NCBI GenBank assembly: GCA_014800895.1
Contig: JAAVFG010000017.1
Coordinates: 72,650 to 121,402, forward strand
Origin: Bacteroidales bacterium
GTDB lineage: Bacteria; Bacteroidota; Bacteroidia; Bacteroidales; Muribaculaceae
DNA length: 48,753 bases
Direction of reading: 5' to 3'
Position numbers and translations under genes: made by a program. Below the pieces are notes generated by a model that did not search any database, was not told where the DNA came from, and worked only from the letters and a program-made list of their open reading frames with translations. Below, one piece after another: positions 35,002 to 44,500 of this stretch. Position 1 is the stretch's first letter. Each line of letters opens with the position of its first letter.

Positions 35002-35536
35002 TAATATGGAAGGGAGAGGCGGAAGAATCCGCAGAATCATCCTGACGTTAGGTCTCCTGATAGCCGCCCTTATACCGGGACAGATTGCAGCGCAGGATAT
35101 CTTTTCGGAATTGACGAACGATCCATCAGTGAAATCCACATATGTCTCCGGAAAATTTTCACATAACAGTAATGGAAGGTGGTATAGCCGGTCGTATGAA
35201 CACTCAATGAATATTGGGAAAGATTTCTCAACATTGTTCCAATATGAGTGTAATGGCGAGGAAACTGTAAAGACAGCTGAGCGTATTCTCTCACGCTATC
35301 TGAAGGAGAACCCCGATATGGAGCTGATGCGGAGCACCAATAATTACGGGAGTATCTATTCCATATATGAGAAATTTAATGGTGATGGGAAAGTGATCCA
35401 GCTTATTATAATGAATAAGGAGACTCCCCAATTCTGCGAAATTGTAGTCGTGAATTGGAAAAACGGTTACCAGAGAAGTGAAAATTCAAAATTAAAAATA
35501 TCTACCGATGGAATAGTAATTCAAGAAAAACAATGA
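34985..35536 (+). CDS. Small exported protein of the sigma operon (DUF4252-like)
   Basis: A 183-aa protein with a late signal peptide (hydrophobic stretch IILTLGLLIAALIPG, residues about 17-31, ending IAAQ). The mature part starts with DIFSELTNDPSVKSTYVSGKF, which recalls DUF4252 proteins found in similar operons. The start could also be ATG at 35006. It overlaps the preceding gene by 17 bases and the next by four (ATGA), so the operon is translationally coupled. Function unknown. Confidence 0.6.
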   Translation: MKQQNNNMEGRGGRIRRIILTLGLLIAALIPGQIAAQDIFSELTNDPSVKSTYVSGKFSHNSNGRWYSRSYEHSMNIGKDFSTLFQYECNGEETVKTAERILSRYLKENPDMELMRSTNNYGSIYSIYEKFNGDGKVIQLIIMNKETPQFCEIVVVNWKNGYQRSENSKLKISTDGIVIQEKQ

Positions 35537-36396
35537 AAAATATATTGATAATCGCAGGCATCCTTGCTCTGGGTCTGGTAGGGTGCAGCATGGGGATAGA
35601 AAGGGTGGTCACCCGTGGCAATGTCGATAATGTTCAGACAATGCCGGCAAATGCCATTACTAAGAATATTCCTGTTCATGGAAATATTACACGCCTTTCC
35701 TCTTATACAGTGGTTGATATTCAGGTTATCGAAGGCGGGGCTCCATCGATTACGATTAAAGGGTCTGCCTCGGATCTTGAAAAGATAAAGGTGAGTGCTG
35801 CCAACGGGCTTATCGATGTAAGAGGAATCAAAGGGAATATCTCCCGGAAGGTAGAGCTAACGGTTAAAGGGATCGCGCTGTCCAAGATTAACTTGTATGG
35901 CTCAGGAAATTTGACAGCAGATAAATTGAACGGTCATAACATAAATTGCAATCTTGTGGGAGCCGGTGATATGAAGATCAGTCAGCTCAGCTGTATAGGA
36001 GCGGAGTTTATACTATCCGGCGCAGGGGATATCTCCATAGATAACGTGGCTTCCAACTCCTTTAACATAAGTCTATCCGGAGCAGGAGATGTAAATGTCG
36101 GGAAAGTATCGACAAACTCTTTCAACGCCGTGCTATCCGGAGCAGGAGATATTAATGTGGGTAAGATTGATGCTGTCACCGTTACGGGATCGCTTCCGGG
36201 TGCAGGAGATATGACTCTTGATAAAATAAAATGCAATACATGTAAAGGAAGCGTGTCGGGAGTAGGAACCTTGAAGATTAGCGGAGACTGCAACACCGGA
36301 ACATTCAGCGTGAGCGGTACCGGCACATTGGATGCTTCCCGAATGAAAGGAATGAGCATCAGTAAGAGCGTAAGCGGTGTGGGGGAAATCAAATAA
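35533..36396 (+). CDS. Head-GIN (DUF2807) lipoprotein
   Basis: A 287-aa lipoprotein with a signal peptide and lipobox LVGC (Cys18). The body is a repeating beta-helix-like structure. The unit (L)SGAGD(I/V) followed by a short strand recurs about five times (from about residue 140 to 220: VGAGDMK, LSGAGDIS, LSGAGDVN, LSGAGDIN, LPGAGDMT), followed by SGVGTL, SGTGTL and SGVGEI turns. This is the putative auto-transporter adhesin, head GIN domain family common in Bacteroidetes. It is the last gene of the ECF sigma operon and might be the envelope-stress output or sensor. Confidence 0.88.
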   Translation: MKNILIIAGILALGLVGCSMGIERVVTRGNVDNVQTMPANAITKNIPVHGNITRLSSYTVVDIQVIEGGAPSITIKGSASDLEKIKVSAANGLIDVRGIKGNISRKVELTVKGIALSKINLYGSGNLTADKLNGHNINCNLVGAGDMKISQLSCIGAEFILSGAGDISIDNVASNSFNISLSGAGDVNVGKVSTNSFNAVLSGAGDINVGKIDAVTVTGSLPGAGDMTLDKIKCNTCKGSVSGVGTLKISGDCNTGTFSVSGTGTLDASRMKGMSISKSVSGVGEIK

Positions 36397-36446
36397 GCGT
36401 GTCCGCAATATTTGTCTGAATTTAAAGTTGGTTGGTCGCAGCCTGT

Positions 36447-36477
36447 TTGTGAATATTGATAAAATTATGTAATTTTG
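36447..36477 (+). promoter_or_regulatory. Promoter of the M48 protease gene
   Basis: TTG at 36447-36449 and TAATTTTG at 36470-36477 with 20 nt between, followed by a leader of about 130 nt. Confidence 0.75.
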
Positions 36478-36509
36478 CAGTCCGGGTGGATTTTCTCCGT
36501 TCGGACTGC
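36477..36509 (+). promoter_or_regulatory. Stem-loop at the 5' end of the M48 transcript
   Basis: GCAGTCCG (36477-36484) pairs perfectly with CGGACTGC (36502-36509) around a 17-nt loop, followed by AATATTTT. It begins at the -7 element, so most of it lies at the very 5' end of the message; it could stabilise the RNA or end transcripts arriving from the sigma operon. Confidence 0.5.
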
Positions 36510-36613
36510 AATATTTTCCCCCTAACGGGAGTTATTAAAAAGCTATCAGTTTTCCCTTAAAGGGTGTATGAAAGTTGACAACAAAGGAAAGACTAAACAA
36601 ACCGTAAAGATAT

Positions 36614-37411
36614 ATGAAGATTTCAAAGATTTTTGGTTTAATTCTCTGTGCTTGCGTGGCAATGCCCGCAGCAGCTCAATTCAATCTTAAGAAAGCAGTA
36701 TCAGCAGTGGAGAAGGGAGCGCAGGCTCTTACACTCACCGATGCCCAGATGGCTGCATATGTTAAGCAGTCGGTAGACTGGATGGACAAGCACAATCCCG
36801 TCCTTCCCGACAATGATCCCTACGTGGTGCGCCTTAAGAAGCTTACCGCTAACTGTAAGGATGCGGATGGAATACCATTGAATTTCAAGGTATATGACGT
36901 GATTGATGTAAACGCATTCGCATGTCCAGACGGAAGCGTGCGCGTGTTCTCTTCCCTTATGGATATCATGAGCGATGAGGAGCTTATGGGTGTTATCGGC
37001 CATGAGATCGGACATGTGATCAAGCGTCACTCCAAGAATGCACTCAAGCATGAGCTTATGACCGGCGCTCTTAAAGATGCTGTAGGCGCTGCCAATAGCA
37101 AGGTAGCTGTACTTACAGATTCTCAGCTCGGTGCTCTTGGCGAGACACTGATGAATGCCAAATATTCTCAGAAGCAGGAGTCGGAAGCTGATGATTGTGG
37201 CTATGACTTTCTCGTGCAGAACGGTATCAATCCCTGGGGCATGTCAATGGCATTCGAGAAGCTGATGGGTTCGGAGGGAGAAGTGAAGCAGAGCAAGATG
37301 GATAAGATGTTCTCTTCACATCCCGACACAAAGAAGCGCATCGAGAAGATGTCAAAACGTGCTATGAAGGATGGTTACACCAAGCCGGAGAGCACTCCTG
37401 TAAAGAAATAA
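36614..37411 (+). CDS. Secreted M48-family metallopeptidase
   Basis: A 265-aa zinc protease with signal peptide (1-21, ends AAAQ). The HEXXH motif is GHEIGHVIKRH (His130, Glu131, His134) and the third ligand is the Glu of QESEADDCGYDFL (about 194). This resembles Bacteroidetes and E. coli LoiP/YggG-like periplasmic proteases, which degrade damaged envelope proteins. It is transcribed from its own promoter (36447-36477) and ends at a bidirectional terminator. Confidence 0.93.
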   Translation: MKISKIFGLILCACVAMPAAAQFNLKKAVSAVEKGAQALTLTDAQMAAYVKQSVDWMDKHNPVLPDNDPYVVRLKKLTANCKDADGIPLNFKVYDVIDVNAFACPDGSVRVFSSLMDIMSDEELMGVIGHEIGHVIKRHSKNALKHELMTGALKDAVGAANSKVAVLTDSQLGALGETLMNAKYSQKQESEADDCGYDFLVQNGINPWGMSMAFEKLMGSEGEVKQSKMDKMFSSHPDTKKRIEKMSKRAMKDGYTKPESTPVKK

Positions 37412-37441
37412 TACTTCTTTCAAATAGTATTTGGAAAACGA

Positions 37442-37477
37442 AAAAGACCTCGGAATTCAAAAATTCCGAGGTCTTTT
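37442..37477. terminator. Bidirectional terminator between M48 and flavodoxin-like genes
   Basis: A perfect 16-bp stem (AAAAGACCTCGGAATT at 37442-37457, AATTCCGAGGTCTTTT at 37462-37477) with a 4-nt loop and A/T tracts on both sides, between convergent genes. Confidence 0.92.
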
Positions 37478-37520
37478 GACGTTTATATCAGAGTTTTTAT
37501 AGTTTCAGGCATCCGGAGGT

Positions 37521-38048
37521 TTACCAGTTATGTTTCTCCTGCTCGAAAAGCTGGGTCATAGCCTCCTGCATCTTCTCATCAGTATCGGAGCCATCCTCTT
37601 TCACATCCACACCGGGGAGAACCCAGTTTTTAAGGAAATCGCGCACTTCCATGCGAACATGCTTAGCATCCTCACGAGTTGAGATAACAGGCACTACGCG
37701 GGTATCGGAGAAGTCCTCCTTATCCATGAATGTAAACATTGCCTGGGGAAGAGAATCCCACCAGTTAGGAGCGATCATAAGGACACCGGTCATCTCCTTC
37801 ATAGCGCCTTCGCTGAATTTTCCGACGATTTCGGGGCGCACACGGCGTTCTTTCTCAAGCTTGGTGACTGTTTCAAATTCAGCCTGATCTGCCGGATAAG
37901 TCTCTACAGGGACGACAGCGAATGTCTCGAAAGGAACATTCTTTGCTTTAAGAAGCTCTTCAGCTTTCTTAGCGAGCTTGGCACAATTTGAAGTCTCCTC
38001 TTTTCCCTTCTGGGAGAAATATGCAATAAGAATTTTTTCTGCTTTCAT
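37521..38048 (-). CDS. Flavodoxin-like protein
   Basis: A 175-aa protein with the flavodoxin fold. The first strand and phosphate loop are ILIAYFSQKGKEETSN, and the middle strand GVLMIAPNWWDSLPQAM is the FMN-contact region of flavodoxin/WrbA-like proteins. Family members bind FMN and reduce quinones or shuttle electrons. It is slightly divergent from classical flavodoxins and the redox partner is unknown. It is monocistronic with a shared terminator. Confidence 0.75.
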   Translation of the reverse strand: MKAEKILIAYFSQKGKEETSNCAKLAKKAEELLKAKNVPFETFAVVPVETYPADQAEFETVTKLEKERRVRPEIVGKFSEGAMKEMTGVLMIAPNWWDSLPQAMFTFMDKEDFSDTRVVPVISTREDAKHVRMEVRDFLKNWVLPGVDVKEDGSDTDEKMQEAMTQLFEQEKHNW

Positions 38049-38232
38049 AGTATTTCTATAATATTATTTTGTGTGTTTTTCATCAGTTATAACGCATAGC
38101 CGGTAATTAAGGTTTGATTTTTGAAATGTTTTGCTTGCTGACCTAAAGAAATAGTTTGAAGAAAATTGTTATTAAGTTAATTCACATAAGCTATAAATAC
38201 ACTATAACTATATACTTGGATTAAACGAAACT

Positions 38233-38742
38233 ATGGATATGTCAATGCGAGATAATGGGGAAGAGATGTTCCCCGTAGTGGATGAGGAGGGTAATATTCT
38301 CGATGCCGCGACGAGAGCTAAATGTCATGACGGTTCAAAATTACTGCATCCGGTGGTGCATCTTCATCTCTTTGACAAGGAGGGGAGACTCTATCTTCAG
38401 AAGCGTCCGGAATGGAAAGATATTCAGCCCGGGAAATGGGATACAGCTGTGGGAGGTCATGTCGATCTGGGCGAAAATATATATCAGGCATTAAAACGTG
38501 AGGCAAAGGAGGAGATCGGTCTGGAAGACTTTGAGGCTGAATTGCTCGCACAATATGTGTTTGAGTCAGATGTTGAGCGCGAGCTGGTAAATAGCTTCAA
38601 GGCTATTTCAGATAAAACTCCCGTTCCCTCATCAGAGCTTGCCGAAGGGAAATTCTGGACGCTGGAGGAGATAGAGGCGTCAATCGGGAAAGGGATATTC
38701 ACTCCCAATTTTGAGTCGGAATATAAACAGCTATTTAAATAA
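38233..38742 (+). CDS. NUDIX hydrolase
   Basis: A 169-aa NUDIX protein. The NUDIX box GX5EX7REUXEEXGU is complete (Gly75, Glu81, Arg89-Glu90, Glu93-Glu94, Gly96, in VGGHVDLGENIYQALKRE onward). The N-terminal VVDEEGNILDAATRAKCH and HPVVHLHLFDKEGRLYLQKR blocks resemble the isopentenyl-diphosphate-isomerase-like subgroup that includes YfcD. It hydrolyses a nucleoside-diphosphate-linked or similar pyrophosphate; the substrate is unknown. The symporter gene begins four bases after it. Confidence 0.88.
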   Translation: MDMSMRDNGEEMFPVVDEEGNILDAATRAKCHDGSKLLHPVVHLHLFDKEGRLYLQKRPEWKDIQPGKWDTAVGGHVDLGENIYQALKREAKEEIGLEDFEAELLAQYVFESDVERELVNSFKAISDKTPVPSSELAEGKFWTLEEIEASIGKGIFTPNFESEYKQLFK

Positions 38743-38746
38743 AAGC

Positions 38747-39904
38747 ATGAAATTATTAATCAAGATACTTGTTGCGATTGCACTCGGAATAGGAATTGGC
38801 TGGTTCGCACCCGACTGGCTTGCTGCACTATTCAATACCTTCAACGGCATCTTCTCACAATTCTTAGGATTTATGATCCCTCTGATTATTGTGGGCTTTG
38901 TGACGCCCGCTATAGCCGATGTCGGATCTCGAGCGGGAAAACTTCTTGTAGCTACAGCGTCGTTGGCATATGTTGCCACATTCCTTGCCGGCATGATGGC
39001 ATACGGGGCAGGCACTCTTACTTTTCCCTCCCTTATCGGAGGAGAGGAGAGTGTAGCCGGCATAGAGTCGGCAGCTCCGATAGCGCCATTCTTTACCATA
39101 GAGATTCCCGAACCGTTATCAGTGATGACAGCCCTGGCATTATCCTTTCTTTTAGGGCTCGGTATCGCTTTTCTTAAAGGGGATATTCTGCGTAAGGGCT
39201 TTGACGAATTGAGGGAGATTGTGCAGAAAGCGATAAATGTCGTTATCATTCCATTGTTGCCTATCTATATCTTCGGAATATTCCTGAATATGACAGTGGA
39301 AGGGCAGGTAGTGACAATAATGAAGACTTTCGCAAAGATAATCGTAGTTATTTTTATTCTCCATATCCTTCTCCTCTTTATACAGTATTGTGTAGCCGCT
39401 TGTTTTAATAAAGGAAATCCTTTCAAGATGCTCAAGACCATGATGCCGGCGTATTTCACGGCGTTAGGGACACAAAGCTCTGCGGCTACCATCCCGGTCA
39501 CTCTGGAGCAGACCATGAAGATGGGAGTTGATGAGGATATAGCCGGTTTTACGATTCCCTTATGTGCCACTATTCATCTTTCCGGATCGGCTTTAAAAAT
39601 TACAGCCTGTGCGATGGCATTGATGGTGCTTCAGGGGCAACCTATAGAGACCGGGCATTTCATACATTTCATTGCGATGTTAGGAATCACGATGGTGGCT
39701 GCGCCCGGTATACCCGGAGGAGCCATAATGGCGGCATTGGGACCGTTGGGCACGATTTTGGGATTTGACGAGCAGACACTTGCTTTGATGATAGCCCTAT
39801 ATATTGCAATGGATAGTTTCGGGACTGCCTGCAATGTGACCGGCGACGGAGCTATAGCAGTAATAATGAACCGTTTCTTCGGAAAGAAAGCCAAGACTGT
39901 CTAA
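38747..39904 (+). CDS. Dicarboxylate/amino acid:cation symporter (DAACS family)
   Basis: A 385-aa inner-membrane transporter. The start at 38747 (MKLLIKILVAIALGIG) was chosen over an in-frame ATG 36 bases upstream that lies inside the NUDIX gene. About eight membrane helices and two re-entrant loops are seen. The family-specific serine-rich hairpin is AYFTALGTQSSAATIPVTLE, and the second loop and last helices contain PGIPGGAIMAALGPLG and YIAMDSFGTACNVTGDGA, with the Na+/aspartate-binding NVTGD. It imports C4-dicarboxylates or acidic amino acids with Na+ or H+. It probably shares a transcript with the NUDIX gene. Confidence 0.93.
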   Translation: MKLLIKILVAIALGIGIGWFAPDWLAALFNTFNGIFSQFLGFMIPLIIVGFVTPAIADVGSRAGKLLVATASLAYVATFLAGMMAYGAGTLTFPSLIGGEESVAGIESAAPIAPFFTIEIPEPLSVMTALALSFLLGLGIAFLKGDILRKGFDELREIVQKAINVVIIPLLPIYIFGIFLNMTVEGQVVTIMKTFAKIIVVIFILHILLLFIQYCVAACFNKGNPFKMLKTMMPAYFTALGTQSSAATIPVTLEQTMKMGVDEDIAGFTIPLCATIHLSGSALKITACAMALMVLQGQPIETGHFIHFIAMLGITMVAAPGIPGGAIMAALGPLGTILGFDEQTLALMIALYIAMDSFGTACNVTGDGAIAVIMNRFFGKKAKTV

Positions 39905-39923
39905 GATTTAATGGAAATTATTA

Positions 39924-39931
39924 TATATTTG
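39924..39931 (+). promoter_or_regulatory. -7 promoter element (TATATTTG) of AAA/PD-(D/E)XK paralogue 2
   Basis: TATATTTG fits TAnnTTTG, 17 bases ahead of the ATG. No clear -33 TTG is seen. The leader would be about 12 nt. Confidence 0.5.
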
Positions 39932-39948
39932 CATAAATAATCGGAATT

Positions 39949-41505
39949 ATGGCAGATCTGAGATATCCTATCGGTATGCAGACTTTCTCGGAAATTATAG
40001 AGGAAGGCTATACGTATGTCGATAAGACAAGGTATATACCCTCTCTCCTCAAGCATGGCAAATATATCTTTCTAAGTCGTCCCAGACGATTTGGTAAAAG
40101 TCTCTTATTATCTACTCTGGAGGCATATTTCCAAGGGAGACGTAAGTTATTCAAGGGATTGGAAATAGACGGTATGGATGTGGAATGGGATTCCGCACCT
40201 GTATTATATTTTGACTTCAATGCTGAGAATTATACTCTTGAAAACGGACTTGAACAGATCCTGGATGCACACCTTTCAAGATATGAAAGGGAGTATGGTT
40301 GCGACCCTAATCTGACAACCATTTCACAACGGTTCTCATTTCTTATACAATCAATATTTGAAAAGAGAAAACAGAAAGTCGTCGTTCTCGTGGATGAGTA
40401 TGACAAACCACTTTTAGCCATAGAGGAAGATGAAACTCTTGTAGAAAAGAATCAGGCTATTCTTAAGTCGTTCTATGGTAATCTGAAGAGTATGGACCGT
40501 TATATCCGTTTTGCATTTATTACCGGAGTGGCTCGTTTCAGCAAGGTATCAATTTTCTCTGACTTTAATAATCTTGATGATATCTCTCTAACGGATGAGT
40601 TTGCCGATATATGCGGATGGACTGAGAAGGAGTTGGTTACCATATTCCGACCTGGTATTGCGGCTCTATCCGAGGAGTTGGGGGAGGGGTTTGACAAAAC
40701 TTTGGGGGATTTAAGGGACTATTATGACGGCTATAAGTTTACGGCTAAAGGCTCCCGATTATACAATCCTTTCAGCGTACTGCGTGCGCTTAGAAACCGT
40801 GAGATAGAGCCTTTCTGGTTTGAAACCGGTACCCCTACTTTCCTTGTCAGGAGAGTAAGATCCAACGGCACATATCCTCCTGAGATTAATGGCGAACAAT
40901 GCACTCGTTCGGAATTGATGACTGCCGGAAGAAGAGATAAAAATCCGGCTCCTCTAATGTTCCAGACCGGATACCTGACTATAGATTCATATGATAAAGA
41001 TATGAAGCTTTATAAGCTCCGCTTTCCTAACAGGGAGGTTGAGATAGGATTCTATCAAGATTTACTGCCTGTATACGTTCCGGCAACTAAAGATTCAGGC
41101 AGCCCGTTCAGTTTCCCGAAATTCAAGATTGATCTTAATGAGGGAAGACCGGATAATTTCATGAGAAGGCTTGCTACTCTGCTCAAAGATCTTCCCGGTG
41201 AGGACCATTGTGAATCAACTTATAGGGCAGTGACATACCTTTTGGCTACCTTATGCGCAACCCGCAGTATAGCCGAGCATCATGGCTATAATGGGAGAAG
41301 CGACATAGAGGTCGCTACCGCTAAGTACATATATCTGTTTGAGTTCAAATATAATAAAAGTGCCGAAGAGGCAATGCGACAGATAGAGAGCCGGGATTAT
41401 GCCGGTCGCTTTGCGATGGACGATCGTGAGGTCTTTCTTATAGCTGCAAATTTTAATGAAAAAAAGGAGAATCGTGGTTTGGAATATCTGATCAGAAAGT
41501 GGTAA
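39949..41505 (+). CDS. AAA-ATPase-like / PD-(D/E)XK nuclease-like protein, paralogue 2
   Basis: A 518-aa paralogue of the gene at 25609-27177, colinear along its whole length. Shared blocks include PIGMQTFSEIIEEGYTYVDKT, SRPRRFGKSLLLSTL (Walker A-like), VVVLVDEYDKPLL (Walker B), FITGVARFSKVSIFSDFNNL, and FEFKYNKSAEEAM (nuclease-like end). Length differs by only four residues. DNA sequences have diverged widely at silent sites, so this is not a recent duplication. It lies alone between the symporter and gltB, with no repeat island beside it. Function not established; members are often described as possible defence or mobile-element-related proteins. Confidence 0.88.
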   Translation: MADLRYPIGMQTFSEIIEEGYTYVDKTRYIPSLLKHGKYIFLSRPRRFGKSLLLSTLEAYFQGRRKLFKGLEIDGMDVEWDSAPVLYFDFNAENYTLENGLEQILDAHLSRYEREYGCDPNLTTISQRFSFLIQSIFEKRKQKVVVLVDEYDKPLLAIEEDETLVEKNQAILKSFYGNLKSMDRYIRFAFITGVARFSKVSIFSDFNNLDDISLTDEFADICGWTEKELVTIFRPGIAALSEELGEGFDKTLGDLRDYYDGYKFTAKGSRLYNPFSVLRALRNREIEPFWFETGTPTFLVRRVRSNGTYPPEINGEQCTRSELMTAGRRDKNPAPLMFQTGYLTIDSYDKDMKLYKLRFPNREVEIGFYQDLLPVYVPATKDSGSPFSFPKFKIDLNEGRPDNFMRRLATLLKDLPGEDHCESTYRAVTYLLATLCATRSIAEHHGYNGRSDIEVATAKYIYLFEFKYNKSAEEAMRQIESRDYAGRFAMDDREVFLIAANFNEKKENRGLEYLIRKW

Positions 41506-41531
41506 GATTGCAAGAGCGATAATGATATGAG

Positions 41532-41573
41532 AAAACGAGCTGCAACCTATTCTGATGGTATGCAGCCCGTTTT
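41532..41573. terminator. Bidirectional terminator between the AAA gene and gltB
   Basis: AAAACGAGCTGCA (41532-41544) pairs with TGCAGCCCGTTTT (41561-41573) with one mismatch; A/T tracts on both sides serve both strands. Confidence 0.8.
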
Positions 41574-41592
41574 AATATCAGGGAAAGGAAAG

Positions 41593-44500
41593 TTACTTTC
41601 CTAACGCGATTTTCTTATATTCCACCGGAGTGACCTTTATGAATTGAGGGATAAATTCCTCCCAGTTCTCAAGGATATGCTTTCCAAACTTTGAGGAGGT
41701 ATGCTTCACATGACGCTCAATGAGATCCTTCAGTTCCGCTATCTCATCTTCCTCTTCAAGAAGAGTGAGCTCCACGAGATCCATATTGACGTAATAGTCT
41801 ACATTCCCTTTCTGGTTGAGAATATATGCCACGCCACCACTCATACCGGCACCGAAGTTTCTGCCGACCTTACCTAATACCACTACACGACCTCCAGTCA
41901 TATACTCGCAAGCATGATCGCCGACACCTTCCACAACGGCAATGGCACCACTATTGCGGACTGCAAAACGCTCTCCTACACGACCATTGACAAAGAGCTC
42001 TCCGGCTGTGGCTCCATAGAGCAGGGTATTGCCGGCAATAGTATTACGGTGAGCTTCGAAATCAGCATCACGGTCGGGCACCACAATCACACGACCGCCC
42101 GAAAGACCCTTACCGACATAGTCATTGGCATCGCCGACAAGTTTCAGAGTCACACCCTTGCATAGGAAAGCCGCGAAACTCTGACCTGCGGAGCCGGTGA
42201 ATGTCAGTTTGACAGAGTCCTCAGGTAATCCCTCGCTGCCGAAGCGTTTGGTGATATATCCGCTGAGCATTGCTCCTACACTACGGTCGGTATTGACGAT
42301 AGGCATACCCAAAGCGATAGGCTGGCGCGCATCGATAGCCTGGGAGATGAGCTGGAGAAGAGCACTATCCTTTACACCGCTCATCTTATGATCCTGTTCG
42401 GTCTCAAAGTGAAGCGGAGCCTCACCGGGGAGAGCCGGCATATAGAATAGACGCGAGAAATCAAGCTTTGAATTTTTTGAACCTGCCGGCTGGGGCTTCA
42501 TGCGGAGGAGATCCGCGCGACCCACAATCTCGTCTATAGAGCGGTAACCCATAGCGGCAAGACGCTCACGGATAGAACGAGCCATGAAAGTGAAATAATT
42601 CACAAGATACTCATAGCGTCCGATAAACTTCTTGCGCAGCTCCGGTTTTTGGGTTGCGACACCCTTCGGGCAGTTATTAGTGTGGCATATGCGCGCCATA
42701 CAACAACCGAGCACGATGAGAGCGGCAGTACCGAAGCCATATTCCTCCGCGCCAAGAAGTGCATTGACAATTACATCATGAGGAGATTTCATCTGACCGT
42801 CAACCTGCATGATGATTTTGCCGCGAAGATTATTGAGCACCAAAGTCTGCTGTATCTCCGAGAGCCCGATCTCCACCGGCACACCGGCATGTTTCATCGA
42901 ACTTGCGGGGGAAGCACCCGTACCGCCATCGCACCCGGAAATAAGTATCTTGTCCGCCTTAGCCTTAGCTACGCCGGCAGCGATAGTGCCTACACCGCTC
43001 TCCGCAACTAATTTCACACTGATCTTAGCCTCCGGATTAAGATTCTTGAGGTCGAAAATAAGCTGAGCGAGATCCTCGATGGAGTAGATATCATGGTGAG
43101 GCGGAGGTGAAATAAGGGTAATACCGGGAAGAGAATGACGAGTCTTGGCAATCACCTCATCCACTTTAAAGCCCGGGAGCTGACCGCCCTCACCCGGCTT
43201 TGCGCCCTGCGCCACCTTGATCTGAATCTCATCAGCGTTAACAAGATACTCGGCATCCACACCGAAACGTCCGGAAGCAACCTGCTTTACGGAGCTGCGT
43301 GCCCATGTGCCGTCGGCACGCACTTTATTTCTTTCAGGATCTTCACCGCCTTCACCGGTATTGCTCATGCCCCCGATCTTATTCATTGCGATAGCGAGAG
43401 CCTCATGAGCCTCCTTGCTGATCGCGCCGAACGACATAGCCTCCGTGCAGAAGCGACGCATGATCTCCTCCTCGCTCTCCACTTCGGAGATATCGATAGG
43501 CTTGCGGTCGCTCTGCACGGTGATGAGGTCGCGCAGGAAGATTGCTTCCGGCTTATCCTCCACAAGCGCCACATATTCGAGGAATTTCTCATAGTCATTC
43601 TTCATTGTGGCTTGCTGGAGGGCTTTTACTACAGGGGGATTCCAGGCATGAAGCTCGCCTGATTTGCGGTATGAATAATTGCCGTTGTCGGAGAGTTCAG
43701 GCTCTTCGTTCATGTCGGCAAAGGCACGGAAATGATTGCGGAGCACATCCGCAGTGACATCCTCTATATCTATACCCTCCACTGAAGATACACCGCCTCC
43801 CATATATCGGTTGAGAAGGCGGGAGCTAACACCCAAGGCTTCAAAGAGTGCGCATCCGCGATAGCTTCGGATTGTGGATATTCCCATCTTGGAAAGAATC
43901 TTGAGGATACCCTTGTTTACTGCCTTGATGTAATGCTTCTCGGCAGCATCGAAATCGAGTTGCAATTCCTTCTTGTCTACAAGATCCTTGAGGATAGCAA
44001 ATACCATATAAGGATTCACCGCGGATGCACCATAGCCCATGAGAAGAGCCACATGCATTACTTCGCATACTTCCGCGCTCTCCACGATAATGGCAATCTG
44101 CGATCTCTTCTTTCGTGCCACAAGATGATGATGCACTGCCGAGAGAGCGAGAAGAGAGGGGATAGGAGCATAACGGGCATTGACATTTCTGTCGGAGATG
44201 ACCATATAGTTATATCCTTTGTCAACCGCCTCCTCTGCTTGAACGCAAAGTTGCTCGATAGCCGACTCCATGGCCTTGACACCGCCGTCAGCCTCGAATA
44301 CCATCGGGAGTGTGATTGTGTTGAAGCCTTTATACTGTAGATGTCGCAACATATCAAGCTCGCTGTCGCTGACGATGGGAGAGGGCATCATCACCACGTT
44401 ACAAAGTTCGGCAGAGGGTTTGAGGATATTCTTACGCACCGCGCCGACATAACTTGTGAGCGACATCACCAATTCCTCGCGGATAGGATCGATAGGGGGA

